Positions 15,519 to 22,140 of a DNA stretch of 53,650 nt are shown one piece after another; position 1 is the first letter of the stretch; each line of letters opens with the position of its first letter. The stretch is from an uncultured Acidimicrobiales bacterium (GTDB lineage: Bacteria; Actinomycetota; Acidimicrobiia; Acidimicrobiales; SHLQ01): contig CALLQB010000024.1 of assembly GCA_938015295.1 (NCBI GenBank), forward strand, positions 1-53,650, read 5' to 3'. The notes beneath the pieces are model-generated. The model was not told where the DNA came from. It made no database searches and worked only from the letters and a program-made list of their open reading frames with translations. Both the position numbers and the translations under genes were made by a program.

Positions 15519-15535
15519 AAAGCGGGACACTAGGT

Positions 15536-16153
15536 CTAGGGCCGCCGGCGACCAACAAGCACGCCGTAACCTTCGGCTACCGGAATTTCAGTGGCGAACA
15601 GCGCCGGGTGTTCAAGCCAGTGCGTTCGCGACACATCGACCGATCCGTCGAACGCACGCGGCGGCCACGAGTTCATTGGCCATATGTCGTCTTTTACCAG
15701 CACGCCGTTGGGCTTGAGCTGCACCAGCGGATCGAGTGATTTCCAGGCAATCGGCCCGTCGGCGGCCGGAGCATCGAGCACCAACAGGTCGAATGGACCG
15801 TGCTCGGCAATATCATTGCTGTCGCCCTGCAAAATGGTGACCTGCGGGTAGCGGACGAAGAGGTCGGCCGCTGCTTGGGCCCGACGCTCATCGAGTTCGA
15901 TACTCACGATCTGGGTTTCGGGCGACGCGGTCGACAGCATCCATGCGACTCCAACCCCTGTCCCGGTGCCGGTTTCCCCGATCAAACCATCGACAACACC
16001 TCCGGCAATTGCGGCAAGCAGGCGCCCGGTTGCCGGATGCACACAAAGCGGAAAGTCGAGTCGCTTGGCGACCTCGACGGCCTCAAGCGCTAGCGGCGGC
16101 ACAACGGCCGTGTCACTAAAAGGCCCGTACAGGTTTGTCCCGTTCATCGTCAC
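15536..16153 (-). CDS. Class I SAM-dependent methyltransferase (O-methyltransferase-like)
   Basis: A 205-residue Rossmann-fold methyltransferase. Motif I reads LIGETGTGTGVG (57-68), the acidic residue at the end of beta-2 is in VSIELDER (83-90), and DLLVLDAPA gives motif IV. The layout resembles catechol O-methyltransferase-like proteins, but the metal-binding Asp/Asn set cannot be assigned with confidence. A second ATG two codons in (MNGTNLYG) is an equally good start. The gene is on the opposite strand to its neighbours, converging on the aldehyde dehydrogenase gene (17 bp between stops) and diverging from the enolase-superfamily gene. Its target is unknown. Confidence 0.75.
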   Translation of the reverse strand: MTMNGTNLYGPFSDTAVVPPLALEAVEVAKRLDFPLCVHPATGRLLAAIAGGVVDGLIGETGTGTGVGVAWMLSTASPETQIVSIELDERRAQAAADLFVRYPQVTILQGDSNDIAEHGPFDLLVLDAPAADGPIAWKSLDPLVQLKPNGVLVKDDIWPMNSWPPRAFDGSVDVSRTHWLEHPALFATEIPVAEGYGVLVGRRRP

Positions 16154-16243
16154 CCTGCCACGTTAGAACCCCCACAAGGATGGTCAACTCCGTTCGGTCG
16201 ATCAGGTGACAATGGTTGCGCCGTTGTGGCAGGCTCTCGGGCC

Positions 16244-17344
16244 ATGGAGATCACTCGCATCAGCGTGTACCAGGTTGACCTGCCGATTAAGGCTGGCGCC
16301 TACAAGTGGGCCGACCAATCATTCGCAGCCTTTGATTCAACGGTCGTCATCATCGACACCGACGAGGGCATCAGTGGCGCGGGCGAATCGTGTCCTCTCG
16401 GCCCGAGTTACCTCCCCGCTTACAGCGAAGGGGTGCGCACCGGCATCGCGGTACTCGGCCCCGACCTCCTCGGCGAAGACCCCACCCAGCTCGACGTCAT
16501 CAACCACCGAATGGACACCCTGCTCAAGGGTCACCCGTACGTGAAATCGGCCATCGATATGGCCTGCTGGGATATCGCGGGAAAGGCAGCTGGCGTGCCC
16601 GTCCACAATCTGCTTGGCGGATCGTTCCGCGACGAGGTGCGGTTGTTTCGAGTTATCAACCGAGGTTCGCCCGACGAGATGGTTGCCGAACTCCAGCAAC
16701 TTCGCAGCGAGGGTTACTTGCAGTATCAGATGAAGGTCGGCGACGACGCCGACCTCGACGTTCGACGGATTGCCGCAGTCTGTGACGAACTCCTCGACAC
16801 CGAAACACTGGCGGCCGACGCAAACACCAGCTGGAAGACCCACGAAGCGCTGCGAGTAGTCAACTCTGCTGAAGGCCGCCCGCTGTATATCGAACAACCG
16901 TGCGCGACCTACGACGAGTGCTTGCGAGTTCGCCAACACACCAACTTGCCGATGATCCTCGACGAATCGATGACCAGCCCCGATGTCGTTATTCGTGGGG
17001 CAGCCGACGGAGCGATGGATCTCATCAACCTCAAGATCAACAAGGCGGGCGGCCTTACTCGGTCACGCCAGATCCGCGACCTTTGTGTGCAGCTCGGCAT
17101 CGGTATGACGATCGAGGACACGTGGGGCGGCGAAATCGCCACGGCGGCAATCGCCCACCTAGCGCATGCAACCCCGCCCGGGTTTCACTTCCAGTCCTCG
17201 CCGTTTCACGAGTACAACGACGTCACTATCGCTGACGGCGGACCGGTGGTTTCCGCTGGCCATATGCGAGCAAGCGATGGAGCTGGGCTCGGGGTCACGC
17301 CCGACTTCGGCGTACTAGGCGCGCCGGTAGTGGTGATTTCCTAG
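16244..17344 (+). CDS. Mandelate racemase / muconate lactonizing enzyme family protein (hydroxyproline-betaine epimerase or cis-3-hydroxyproline dehydratase-like)
   Basis: A 366-residue enolase-superfamily enzyme. After the alpha+beta capping domain, the barrel shows Lys164 (YQMKVGDD), metal ligands Asp192 (ADANTSW), Glu217 (YIEQPC) and Asp240 (ILDESM), and Lys264/Lys267 (NLKINKAGG). Lysines on both faces mark the MLE subgroup used for racemisation, epimerisation or dehydration next to a carboxylate. The YIEQPC context recalls 4-hydroxyproline betaine 2-epimerase and cis-3-hydroxy-L-proline dehydratase. This would fit the adjacent DapA-family, aldehyde dehydrogenase and betaine-methyltransferase-like genes, but the identification is tentative. 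ATG 16244 is preferred over GTG 16226. Confidence 0.85.
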   Translation: MEITRISVYQVDLPIKAGAYKWADQSFAAFDSTVVIIDTDEGISGAGESCPLGPSYLPAYSEGVRTGIAVLGPDLLGEDPTQLDVINHRMDTLLKGHPYVKSAIDMACWDIAGKAAGVPVHNLLGGSFRDEVRLFRVINRGSPDEMVAELQQLRSEGYLQYQMKVGDDADLDVRRIAAVCDELLDTETLAADANTSWKTHEALRVVNSAEGRPLYIEQPCATYDECLRVRQHTNLPMILDESMTSPDVVIRGAADGAMDLINLKINKAGGLTRSRQIRDLCVQLGIGMTIEDTWGGEIATAAIAHLAHATPPGFHFQSSPFHEYNDVTIADGGPVVSAGHMRASDGAGLGVTPDFGVLGAPVVVIS

Positions 17345-17348
17345 GGCG

Positions 17349-17519
17349 TTAGTTGGTCGTGCTTTCGAGCGTCTGGCCCTGCGTTGCATCGGTCAGATCA
17401 ACCGTCGAGTGACGGTGAGTTTCTGCGTCGACCGCAAGGCCGCCGAGGAGTTCGCCGAGCATCTCGAAGGTGAATGCCTGTGAGCTTCGATCACGGAGAT
17501 CATGTTCTGTGGGGGTCAT
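17349..17519 (-). CDS. Possible small protein (56 aa)
   Basis: A short frame from ATG (17517-17519) to TAA (17349-17351) in the gap between the enolase-superfamily gene and the RHH-like gene. It encodes 56 mostly polar residues with a small hydrophobic centre (FTFEMLGELLGGLAVD) and a Thr/Asp-rich tail. No Cys, membrane helix or known motif is visible. Its GC-rich third positions resemble those of neighbouring genes and the frame fills almost the whole gap, but there is no clear ribosome-binding site. It would be downstream of the RHH-like gene on the same strand. Confidence 0.35.
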   Translation of the reverse strand: MTPTEHDLRDRSSQAFTFEMLGELLGGLAVDAETHRHSTVDLTDATQGQTLESTTN

Positions 17520-17591
17520 ATGAACTAGATCGGCCGAAAGAGGCCCGGGTAAACCAACGAAGGGGTAGAAGACCCATTTATGGGGTGTTGA

Positions 17592-18263
17592 TTACTTCTG
17601 GCTCTCGGGACCCTGCTCGCGGAGCTCGGTGAGTTCTTCCATTGCGCCGCGGAGCTTGTCGATCCATTCCGACTCGTTGTCGGCGACCAACTGCACGCAC
17701 CACGCCAGCGCTTCGCTGCGGCTTCGCGCAACCCCGGCGTCGATCAACGTGTCGAGCGTTGCTCGTTCGTCGATATTCAACCTGGTCATCACCGGCACGC
17801 TCGCTGTCGTGAATGCAACGTGTTCGTCGCCGCATGTGACGGCCCAGGAAACTTTGCGAACGAACTTCTGTTCTGCCCGCTCGGCAATAGCAATTCGGCC
17901 TTCACGGGTGTCCTCGCGAAACGCCTCGATGCGAGCATGCGCAGCGATTGCGGCGTCGTCGCCCTTGCCAAGCTTTGGCAGAGGCAATGCGCCGGTCACC
18001 AGAATTTCGTCACGATCGACTCGAACCACCGGAGGTTCAGAGAACATATCGTCCGAAAGGTTGCCTGCGAACCAGGCTTGCAGTTGTTCGGCGGTTACCG
18101 CCGGCGGCTCAACAGTGCGTCGTCCTCGGCCGCCACCTCGTCCGCCACGTCCACGTCCTTGGGGTCCCATGGGCGACCCTCCCATCTGACGCATCCGCGC
18201 CTGTTTCATCATCTTGAGTTTTCGTAGTTCTGTTTTTGAGAGTTGTGCAGTATGCAAAAGCAC
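17592..18263 (-). CDS. Gly/Arg-rich protein with C-terminal ribbon-helix-helix-like domain
   Basis: Counting from ATG 18210-18212, the protein has a basic N-terminus, a Gly/Arg-rich linker (residues about 14-32), a middle domain of unknown type (VTAEQLQAWFAGNL onward) and a C-terminal stretch, TRLNIDERATLDTLIDAGVARSRSEALAWCVQL cut at residues about 143-175, which has the strand-helix-helix pattern of CopG/RHH proteins (sole strand TRLNID, helix ATLDTLIDAG, helix RSEALAWCVQLV). The frame is open to 18389, but that region contains a terminator-like hairpin and a palindrome. GTG 18261-18263, after AGAAGAAAG, is taken as start, and ATG 18212 is an alternative. It lies directly downstream of an array of four TGTAAY half-sites, consistent with autoregulation. 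Function otherwise unknown. Confidence 0.6.
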   Translation of the reverse strand: MLLHTAQLSKTELRKLKMMKQARMRQMGGSPMGPQGRGRGGRGGGRGRRTVEPPAVTAEQLQAWFAGNLSDDMFSEPPVVRVDRDEILVTGALPLPKLGKGDDAAIAAHARIEAFREDTREGRIAIAERAEQKFVRKVSWAVTCGDEHVAFTTASVPVMTRLNIDERATLDTLIDAGVARSRSEALAWCVQLVADNESEWIDKLRGAMEELTELREQGPESQK

Positions 18264-18290
18264 TCGCTTTCTTCTCGCGGTTTCTCGCGG

Positions 18291-18334
18291 GGTTTGTAAC
18301 GTTGTAATTAAGATTACACGATTACACTCAAACC
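18291..18334. promoter_or_regulatory. Operator-like palindrome with four TGTAAY half-sites
   Basis: TGTAAC (18295-18300) and TGTAAT (18303-18308) are followed by ATTACA (18313-18318) and ATTACA (18321-18326). Each pair is spaced 8 bp start to start and the four are symmetric about 18310.5; an outer GGTTTG (18291-18296) / CAAACC (18329-18334) pair flanks them. This lies 30-65 bp upstream of the RHH-like gene. Ribbon-helix-helix repressors such as MetJ bind arrays of 8-bp boxes, so the neighbour is the obvious candidate binder. Confidence 0.6.
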
Positions 18335-18375
18335 GCAACCTGTGATTTTCACGCCCGGTGCCAAAGAGGACGCGA

Positions 18376-18408
18376 AAGGGGTCAGGCACCTTCCGTACCT
18401 GACCCCTT
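18376..18408 (-). terminator. Terminator-like hairpin downstream of ribF
   Basis: AAGGGGTCAGG (18376-18386) pairs with CCTGACCCCTT (18398-18408) around an 11-nt loop. It lies just past the ribF stop and before the RHH-like gene's control region on the minus strand. The U-tract is weak. The stem core is shared with the hairpins at 44568-44602 and 53352-53412. Confidence 0.6.
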
Positions 18409-18433
18409 CGTGTGAACTGTTTCGGTCTAGACG

Positions 18434-19378
18434 CTAAAGATGGAGTACTGACCGAGCCTTTTCGATATCGATCTTTAGCTGGGCGGCGAGAGCATCGATG
18501 CCGTCGAACCGCTGCTCGCTGCGAAGGAACTCGACAAATTCCACCCGAACGATCTCGCCGTAGAGATCGCCTTCAAAATCGAGCACGTGTGCCTCGAGCA
18601 ACGAATGTTCGGCGTGCTGATAAAACGTTGGCCGCCGGCCAATATTTACCGCGCAACCGTGTCGCTCCCCGTCGGCACGGATGAACCAGCCCGCATACAC
18701 GCCGTCGGCGGGCCATGCCAGAGCAACGTCGACCGGGATGTTGGCTGTCGGAAAGCCAATCTGGCGCCCTCGCTGATCGCCCTGAATCACTTCGCCACGA
18801 ACCTCATAGGGGCGGCCAAGTGCTTCGGCGGCCTGCGCCACTTCTCCACCGGCCAACATGCGACGAATTACCGTCGACGACGTTGGCTCGGGAGCCGACA
18901 CATCGTGATGCACCAGCGTGAGGCCCGTGACGTCGAAACCATGCCGTTCACCAAGATCTTCGAGAAGCGCCAAATTGCCAGCGCGCTTGGACCCAAAGTG
19001 GAAGTCAGCACCAACGGTGACGCTCGTAGCATGTAGCCGATCGACGACGACTTCGGTGATGAAATCTTCTGGCGACCCCTTTGCCCGCTCATCGTTGAAC
19101 TCGACAAGATAGACGTAGTCGATGCCAGCGAGCTCAAGAAGTTCAAGGCGTTGCTCAAGAGTGGTCAACAGCTTCGGAGCGTTCTCTGGCCGAAGCACCA
19201 ACGCCGGGTGTTTATCGAACGTAACGATTGCCGACTTCGAACCAGCCGCCACCGCCCGGTCGCGCACTTGGCGAATAATCGCCTGGTGGCCGAGATGCAC
19301 ACCGTCGAAAACACCGATGGCGAGCGCAGTCGTAACGTCGTCGGGAACGGACCCTTGTTTGTCGTGAATGATCTCCAC
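18434..19378 (-). CDS. ribF: Bifunctional riboflavin kinase / FAD synthetase RibF
   Basis: A 314-residue protein with the two domains of RibF. The N-terminal nucleotidyltransferase carries IGVFDGVHLGH (21-31) and later SSTVIRRML (the adenylylation loop). The C-terminal riboflavin kinase carries GRQIGFPTANI and ends with the VEFVEFLRSEQRFDGIDAL pattern common to all RibF proteins. It phosphorylates riboflavin to FMN and adenylylates it to FAD in the cytoplasm. Housekeeping; length is standard. It starts at an ATG 52 bp downstream of the methyltransferase gene on the same strand and is followed by a hairpin terminator. Confidence 0.96.
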   Translation of the reverse strand: MEIIHDKQGSVPDDVTTALAIGVFDGVHLGHQAIIRQVRDRAVAAGSKSAIVTFDKHPALVLRPENAPKLLTTLEQRLELLELAGIDYVYLVEFNDERAKGSPEDFITEVVVDRLHATSVTVGADFHFGSKRAGNLALLEDLGERHGFDVTGLTLVHHDVSAPEPTSSTVIRRMLAGGEVAQAAEALGRPYEVRGEVIQGDQRGRQIGFPTANIPVDVALAWPADGVYAGWFIRADGERHGCAVNIGRRPTFYQHAEHSLLEAHVLDFEGDLYGEIVRVEFVEFLRSEQRFDGIDALAAQLKIDIEKARSVLHL

Positions 19379-19430
19379 GCCGTCAGGGTACCGACCTCAG
19401 CTCATAACGAGAAGACGGCGGAGAAACGAC

Positions 19431-20117
19431 TCAACCTCGCGTAAACAGCAGGATTGATGACAAGGCATTCGCATGCTCATCTGCATCGGCGGCGAGGTAT
19501 CTCTCGGGGTCATAGATTGCCGCCTCCACAATCTGTAGATTCATCAGCCGACCGGCCGCTGCGGCGGATTCAAGCCACGTTCCGAAGCCGGCTGTAACGA
19601 AGTGTTGCGCGTTCACGCCCAAGGCAAACTGCGCCCCTGGCGCACCGAGGTCCAACAGCATGCCGATGGGGTCGGGGCCGAGATGGCCATGGGTGAACGC
19701 ACCCGTGCTAACCACCGCTGAGTATTTGGCACCGGCTGTGACAGCGGTGACCGACGGGGGCATTGGCTCGGTGAGATCAGCCGCCAAGAGATGCCGGTAC
19801 ACCGCCTCGCCGTTGACGGTCTGTTTGGTCGCCGCCACGTCGAGCATCTCGGGTGAGAGGTCGATGCCGTCTACAACAGCGACTCCCTGTCGTCGGAGCT
19901 CACTGCCGACAACTCCGGTACCGCAGCCGACATCAAGGACAGGACCTGTGGGTTGGCCCTTTGCAAGCAGCGCGGCAACCACCGACTCGTGATACACGTA
20001 GCCATGCGTGTCGATGAAGGTCCTGTCGTATGAAGCAGCCCACTCGGCGTACAGACGGCGGTTGTCTTCGGGCGTCTCGACCGCGTAGGCCTTGGTCAAG
20101 TCGAACTCTTCGGTCAC
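19431..20117 (-). CDS. Class I SAM-dependent methyltransferase
   Basis: A 228-residue methyltransferase with motif I VLDVGCGTG (60-68), motif II DGIDLSPEML and a conserved upstream EWAASYDRTF segment, as in the Williams-Beuren-region-like (WBSCR27/METTL27) and UbiE-like groups. It transfers a methyl group from SAM to an unidentified acceptor. It begins 9 bp after the TetR-family gene's stop on the same strand, so the two are likely co-transcribed. No additional domain or signal peptide is visible. Confidence 0.85.
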   Translation of the reverse strand: MTEEFDLTKAYAVETPEDNRRLYAEWAASYDRTFIDTHGYVYHESVVAALLAKGQPTGPVLDVGCGTGVVGSELRRQGVAVVDGIDLSPEMLDVAATKQTVNGEAVYRHLLAADLTEPMPPSVTAVTAGAKYSAVVSTGAFTHGHLGPDPIGMLLDLGAPGAQFALGVNAQHFVTAGFGTWLESAAAAGRLMNLQIVEAAIYDPERYLAADADEHANALSSILLFTRG

Positions 20118-20126
20118 CGCGTGACG

Positions 20127-20717
20127 CTACTGCGCATTGACATCGCCCAACGCAAGGCGCTCACAAAGCCGCAAGCCGCGTTCGAGGTCACCGGTATCAT
20201 GATGTCGAGCCCAGTTGAGCCAGAGACCGTTCTGGGTCACCACCACATCGGTGGCACGGGCGCGGGCCGCGGCAACGGAAAGCTCGGGGTCGGACGCAGC
20301 GATCAACCCAGCTAGGCGATCGGTGTACCGGAGGTAGAGCGCCTCTTCGACCTCGGCAATTGTTGGGTCGGTTCGAGCAATCGCCCAAAGCACGATACGC
20401 ATCGACAAGTAGTCGTCGGCCAGAAAGTCATCGTGGAACGCGCCAAGTACGAATGCTCGCACCTGCTCGGCGGCGCCGTCGTCGGGGTCGATCGCCGCCA
20501 CCGCTACATCGAAGACGCGATCAGTCGCCAGCTGAAAGGCCGCCTGAATCAAGTCTTCCTTGCCATCAAAGTGGTAGCTCAGCAGGCCAAGCGAAACGTC
20601 GGCCTCCTTGGCCACACTTCGCATGCTTGCGCCATCAATCCCGTCGCGGCTGATGCAGGACATCGCGGCGTCGAGAATTTGTTCTTGGCTTTCAGAAAGG
20701 CTCATCGATGAAACCAT
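20127..20717 (-). CDS. TetR family transcriptional regulator
   Basis: A 196-residue TetR/AcrR-type regulator. The N-terminal HTH is clear (ILDAAMSCISRDGIDGASMRSVAKEADVS cut to residues about 10-45, then LGLLSYHFDGKEDLI), with the YHF and K residues characteristic of the family. The C-terminal ligand domain resembles the BetI-like TetR_C_6 type (LWLNWARHHDTGDLERGLRLCERLA). ATG 20715-20717 is used; ATG 20703-20705 and TTG 20735 are alternatives. The likely targets are its own promoter and the methyltransferase gene directly downstream. Ligand unknown. Confidence 0.85.
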   Translation of the reverse strand: MVSSMSLSESQEQILDAAMSCISRDGIDGASMRSVAKEADVSLGLLSYHFDGKEDLIQAAFQLATDRVFDVAVAAIDPDDGAAEQVRAFVLGAFHDDFLADDYLSMRIVLWAIARTDPTIAEVEEALYLRYTDRLAGLIAASDPELSVAAARARATDVVVTQNGLWLNWARHHDTGDLERGLRLCERLALGDVNAQ

Positions 20718-20767
20718 GATGGTTGGCAGCCGCAAGGGTCGTCCAGCCTGAGGTGCTGTGACGTTCG

Positions 20768-21280
20768 TCAGTCCGAGAGCTCGACCTCGTGAAGCAACCC
20801 ATCGGTCACGTCATAGACGAAGCCGCTGATGTGATCCTTGTGTTGGATGAACGGCGTCATGTGGAGTCGTTGAATCGATTGCCGCACGTCGTCATAAGGG
20901 TCGAGAAAGGCCTCGAGCGACCAGCAGGGTTTGATGCCGATTTCGGCCACGAGCTCGGCTCGGAACTCGGCTTCGTTCACCTTCTGCAGTCCGCAATCGG
21001 TGTGGTGCACCAAGATGATCTCGCGGGTGCCAAGAAAACGCTGCGACAGGCACAACGACCGAATGACATCGTCGGTGATGACGCCTCCGGCATTGCGGAT
21101 GATGTGAGCGTCGCCGTTTGCCAAACCGAGTCCGGCAAGGGGATCGATCCTCGAGTCCATACACGAGACAACTGCGAGATTGCGGGCCGGTTCGACCTCC
21201 AATTGATCATCATGGGAATCGGCGGCGTAACGGGCATTGCTTGCCACTACTCGATCGGCACTTGGTATGAAGTCGCTCAT
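20768..21280 (-). CDS. Beta-class carbonic anhydrase
   Basis: A 170-residue beta-carbonic anhydrase, short type. Zinc ligands are Cys40 (SCMDSR), His93 and Cys96 (HHTDCG), and the Asp42-Arg44 dyad of the active site is present; GDAHIIRNAGG is the conserved central block. It interconverts CO2 and bicarbonate in the cytoplasm. ATG 21278-21280 is chosen because the longer open frame adds an 11-residue Ser/Cys leader running into the promoter region. It diverges from the fatty-acid-hydroxylase family gene. Confidence 0.93.
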   Translation of the reverse strand: MSDFIPSADRVVASNARYAADSHDDQLEVEPARNLAVVSCMDSRIDPLAGLGLANGDAHIIRNAGGVITDDVIRSLCLSQRFLGTREIILVHHTDCGLQKVNEAEFRAELVAEIGIKPCWSLEAFLDPYDDVRQSIQRLHMTPFIQHKDHISGFVYDVTDGLLHEVELSD

Positions 21281-21296
21281 GCTGACGACCTTACTA

Positions 21297-21343
21297 CAAG
21301 AACTACGTAACACCTATTTTATAATAGATGCATTTGTTGCTAG
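21297..21343. promoter_or_regulatory. Divergent AT-rich promoter region with TATAAT
   Basis: The only strongly AT-rich spot in this part of the window. TATAAT at 21320-21325 is a perfect -10 box for the plus-strand hydroxylase-family gene, with initiation expected near 21332. The same stretch on the minus strand offers TATAAA for carbonic anhydrase. No good -35 box is seen for either direction. Confidence 0.5.
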
Positions 21344-21367
21344 GTGATTCAGTCGTATCGTGGACCT

Positions 21368-22027
21368 GTGCGCGCCACCGATCTCCAGACAAAGACCGAA
21401 ACATTGCACGCCTTCCTTCGCATCGATTCGGCCCGAGTTGTAGCCGGCTTCGTCGCAGTACTTGTCACCGTCCGCCTCGTTGTCGGCGATTGGGGAACCG
21501 GCGATGCCCTGGTAACCGCAGCGACGATTCTGCTCATCGGCATCTTCGAATGGATCGTGCATCTCGTTATTTTGCACGCCCCAGAAGATTCGTTTCGCAT
21601 GACCAAGCTCGGCACCGGAACCGGCCACCGCGAACACCACCTCGACCCACCCGCGCTTGGCTGGCTGCTACTGGCCAGAACTGATGCCTTGGTATTTTCG
21701 GTCCTGTTCGGTGTGTTCACCGCTACATGGGTGCTGCCGCTGATGTGGATCACCGGATCAGCAATGCTCGGCCCTTTCACTACCGGTTACCTGCTCGCGG
21801 TCACCGGACTCCTGCACTACGAATGGACCCATCTGCTCGTCCATACCTCGTATCGCCCGAAGAGCCGCTACTACCGCCGTCTTGCCCGCAACCACCGGTT
21901 GCACCACTACCGCAACGAGCACTACTGGCTCGGCGTAACTTCCAACTTGGGTGACCGAATCCTCCGTACCTTGCCAAACGACAAGGGCGACGTGCCCCTT
22001 TCCCCAACCGCCCGAACGCTCTCGTAG
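21368..22027 (+). CDS. Fatty-acid hydroxylase / sterol desaturase superfamily membrane protein
   Basis: A 219-residue integral membrane di-iron protein. Histidine clusters typical of the superfamily are visible: GHREHHLDP (86-94), a WTHLLVH motif in the middle and RNHRLHHYRNEHYWLG near the C-terminus, with hydrophobic segments between them. Such proteins hydroxylate or desaturate lipids, sterols or carotenoids using O2 and an electron donor. Substrate unknown. GTG 21368 is used; GTG 21344 in the same frame is an alternative, and no ribosome-binding site decides between them. It stands alone downstream of the divergent promoter shared with carbonic anhydrase. Confidence 0.82.
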   Translation: MRATDLQTKTETLHAFLRIDSARVVAGFVAVLVTVRLVVGDWGTGDALVTAATILLIGIFEWIVHLVILHAPEDSFRMTKLGTGTGHREHHLDPPALGWLLLARTDALVFSVLFGVFTATWVLPLMWITGSAMLGPFTTGYLLAVTGLLHYEWTHLLVHTSYRPKSRYYRRLARNHRLHHYRNEHYWLGVTSNLGDRILRTLPNDKGDVPLSPTARTLS

Positions 22028-22140
22028 CGCTCATCAACACCCGTTCGCCTACGGCGCGCGCTCACCTCACGCCCGACCCACTCTGTGGGAAAGGCCACGC
22101 CGGACCTCGACCGGTCGCAACGATCGTGAAAAGCTGTGGC

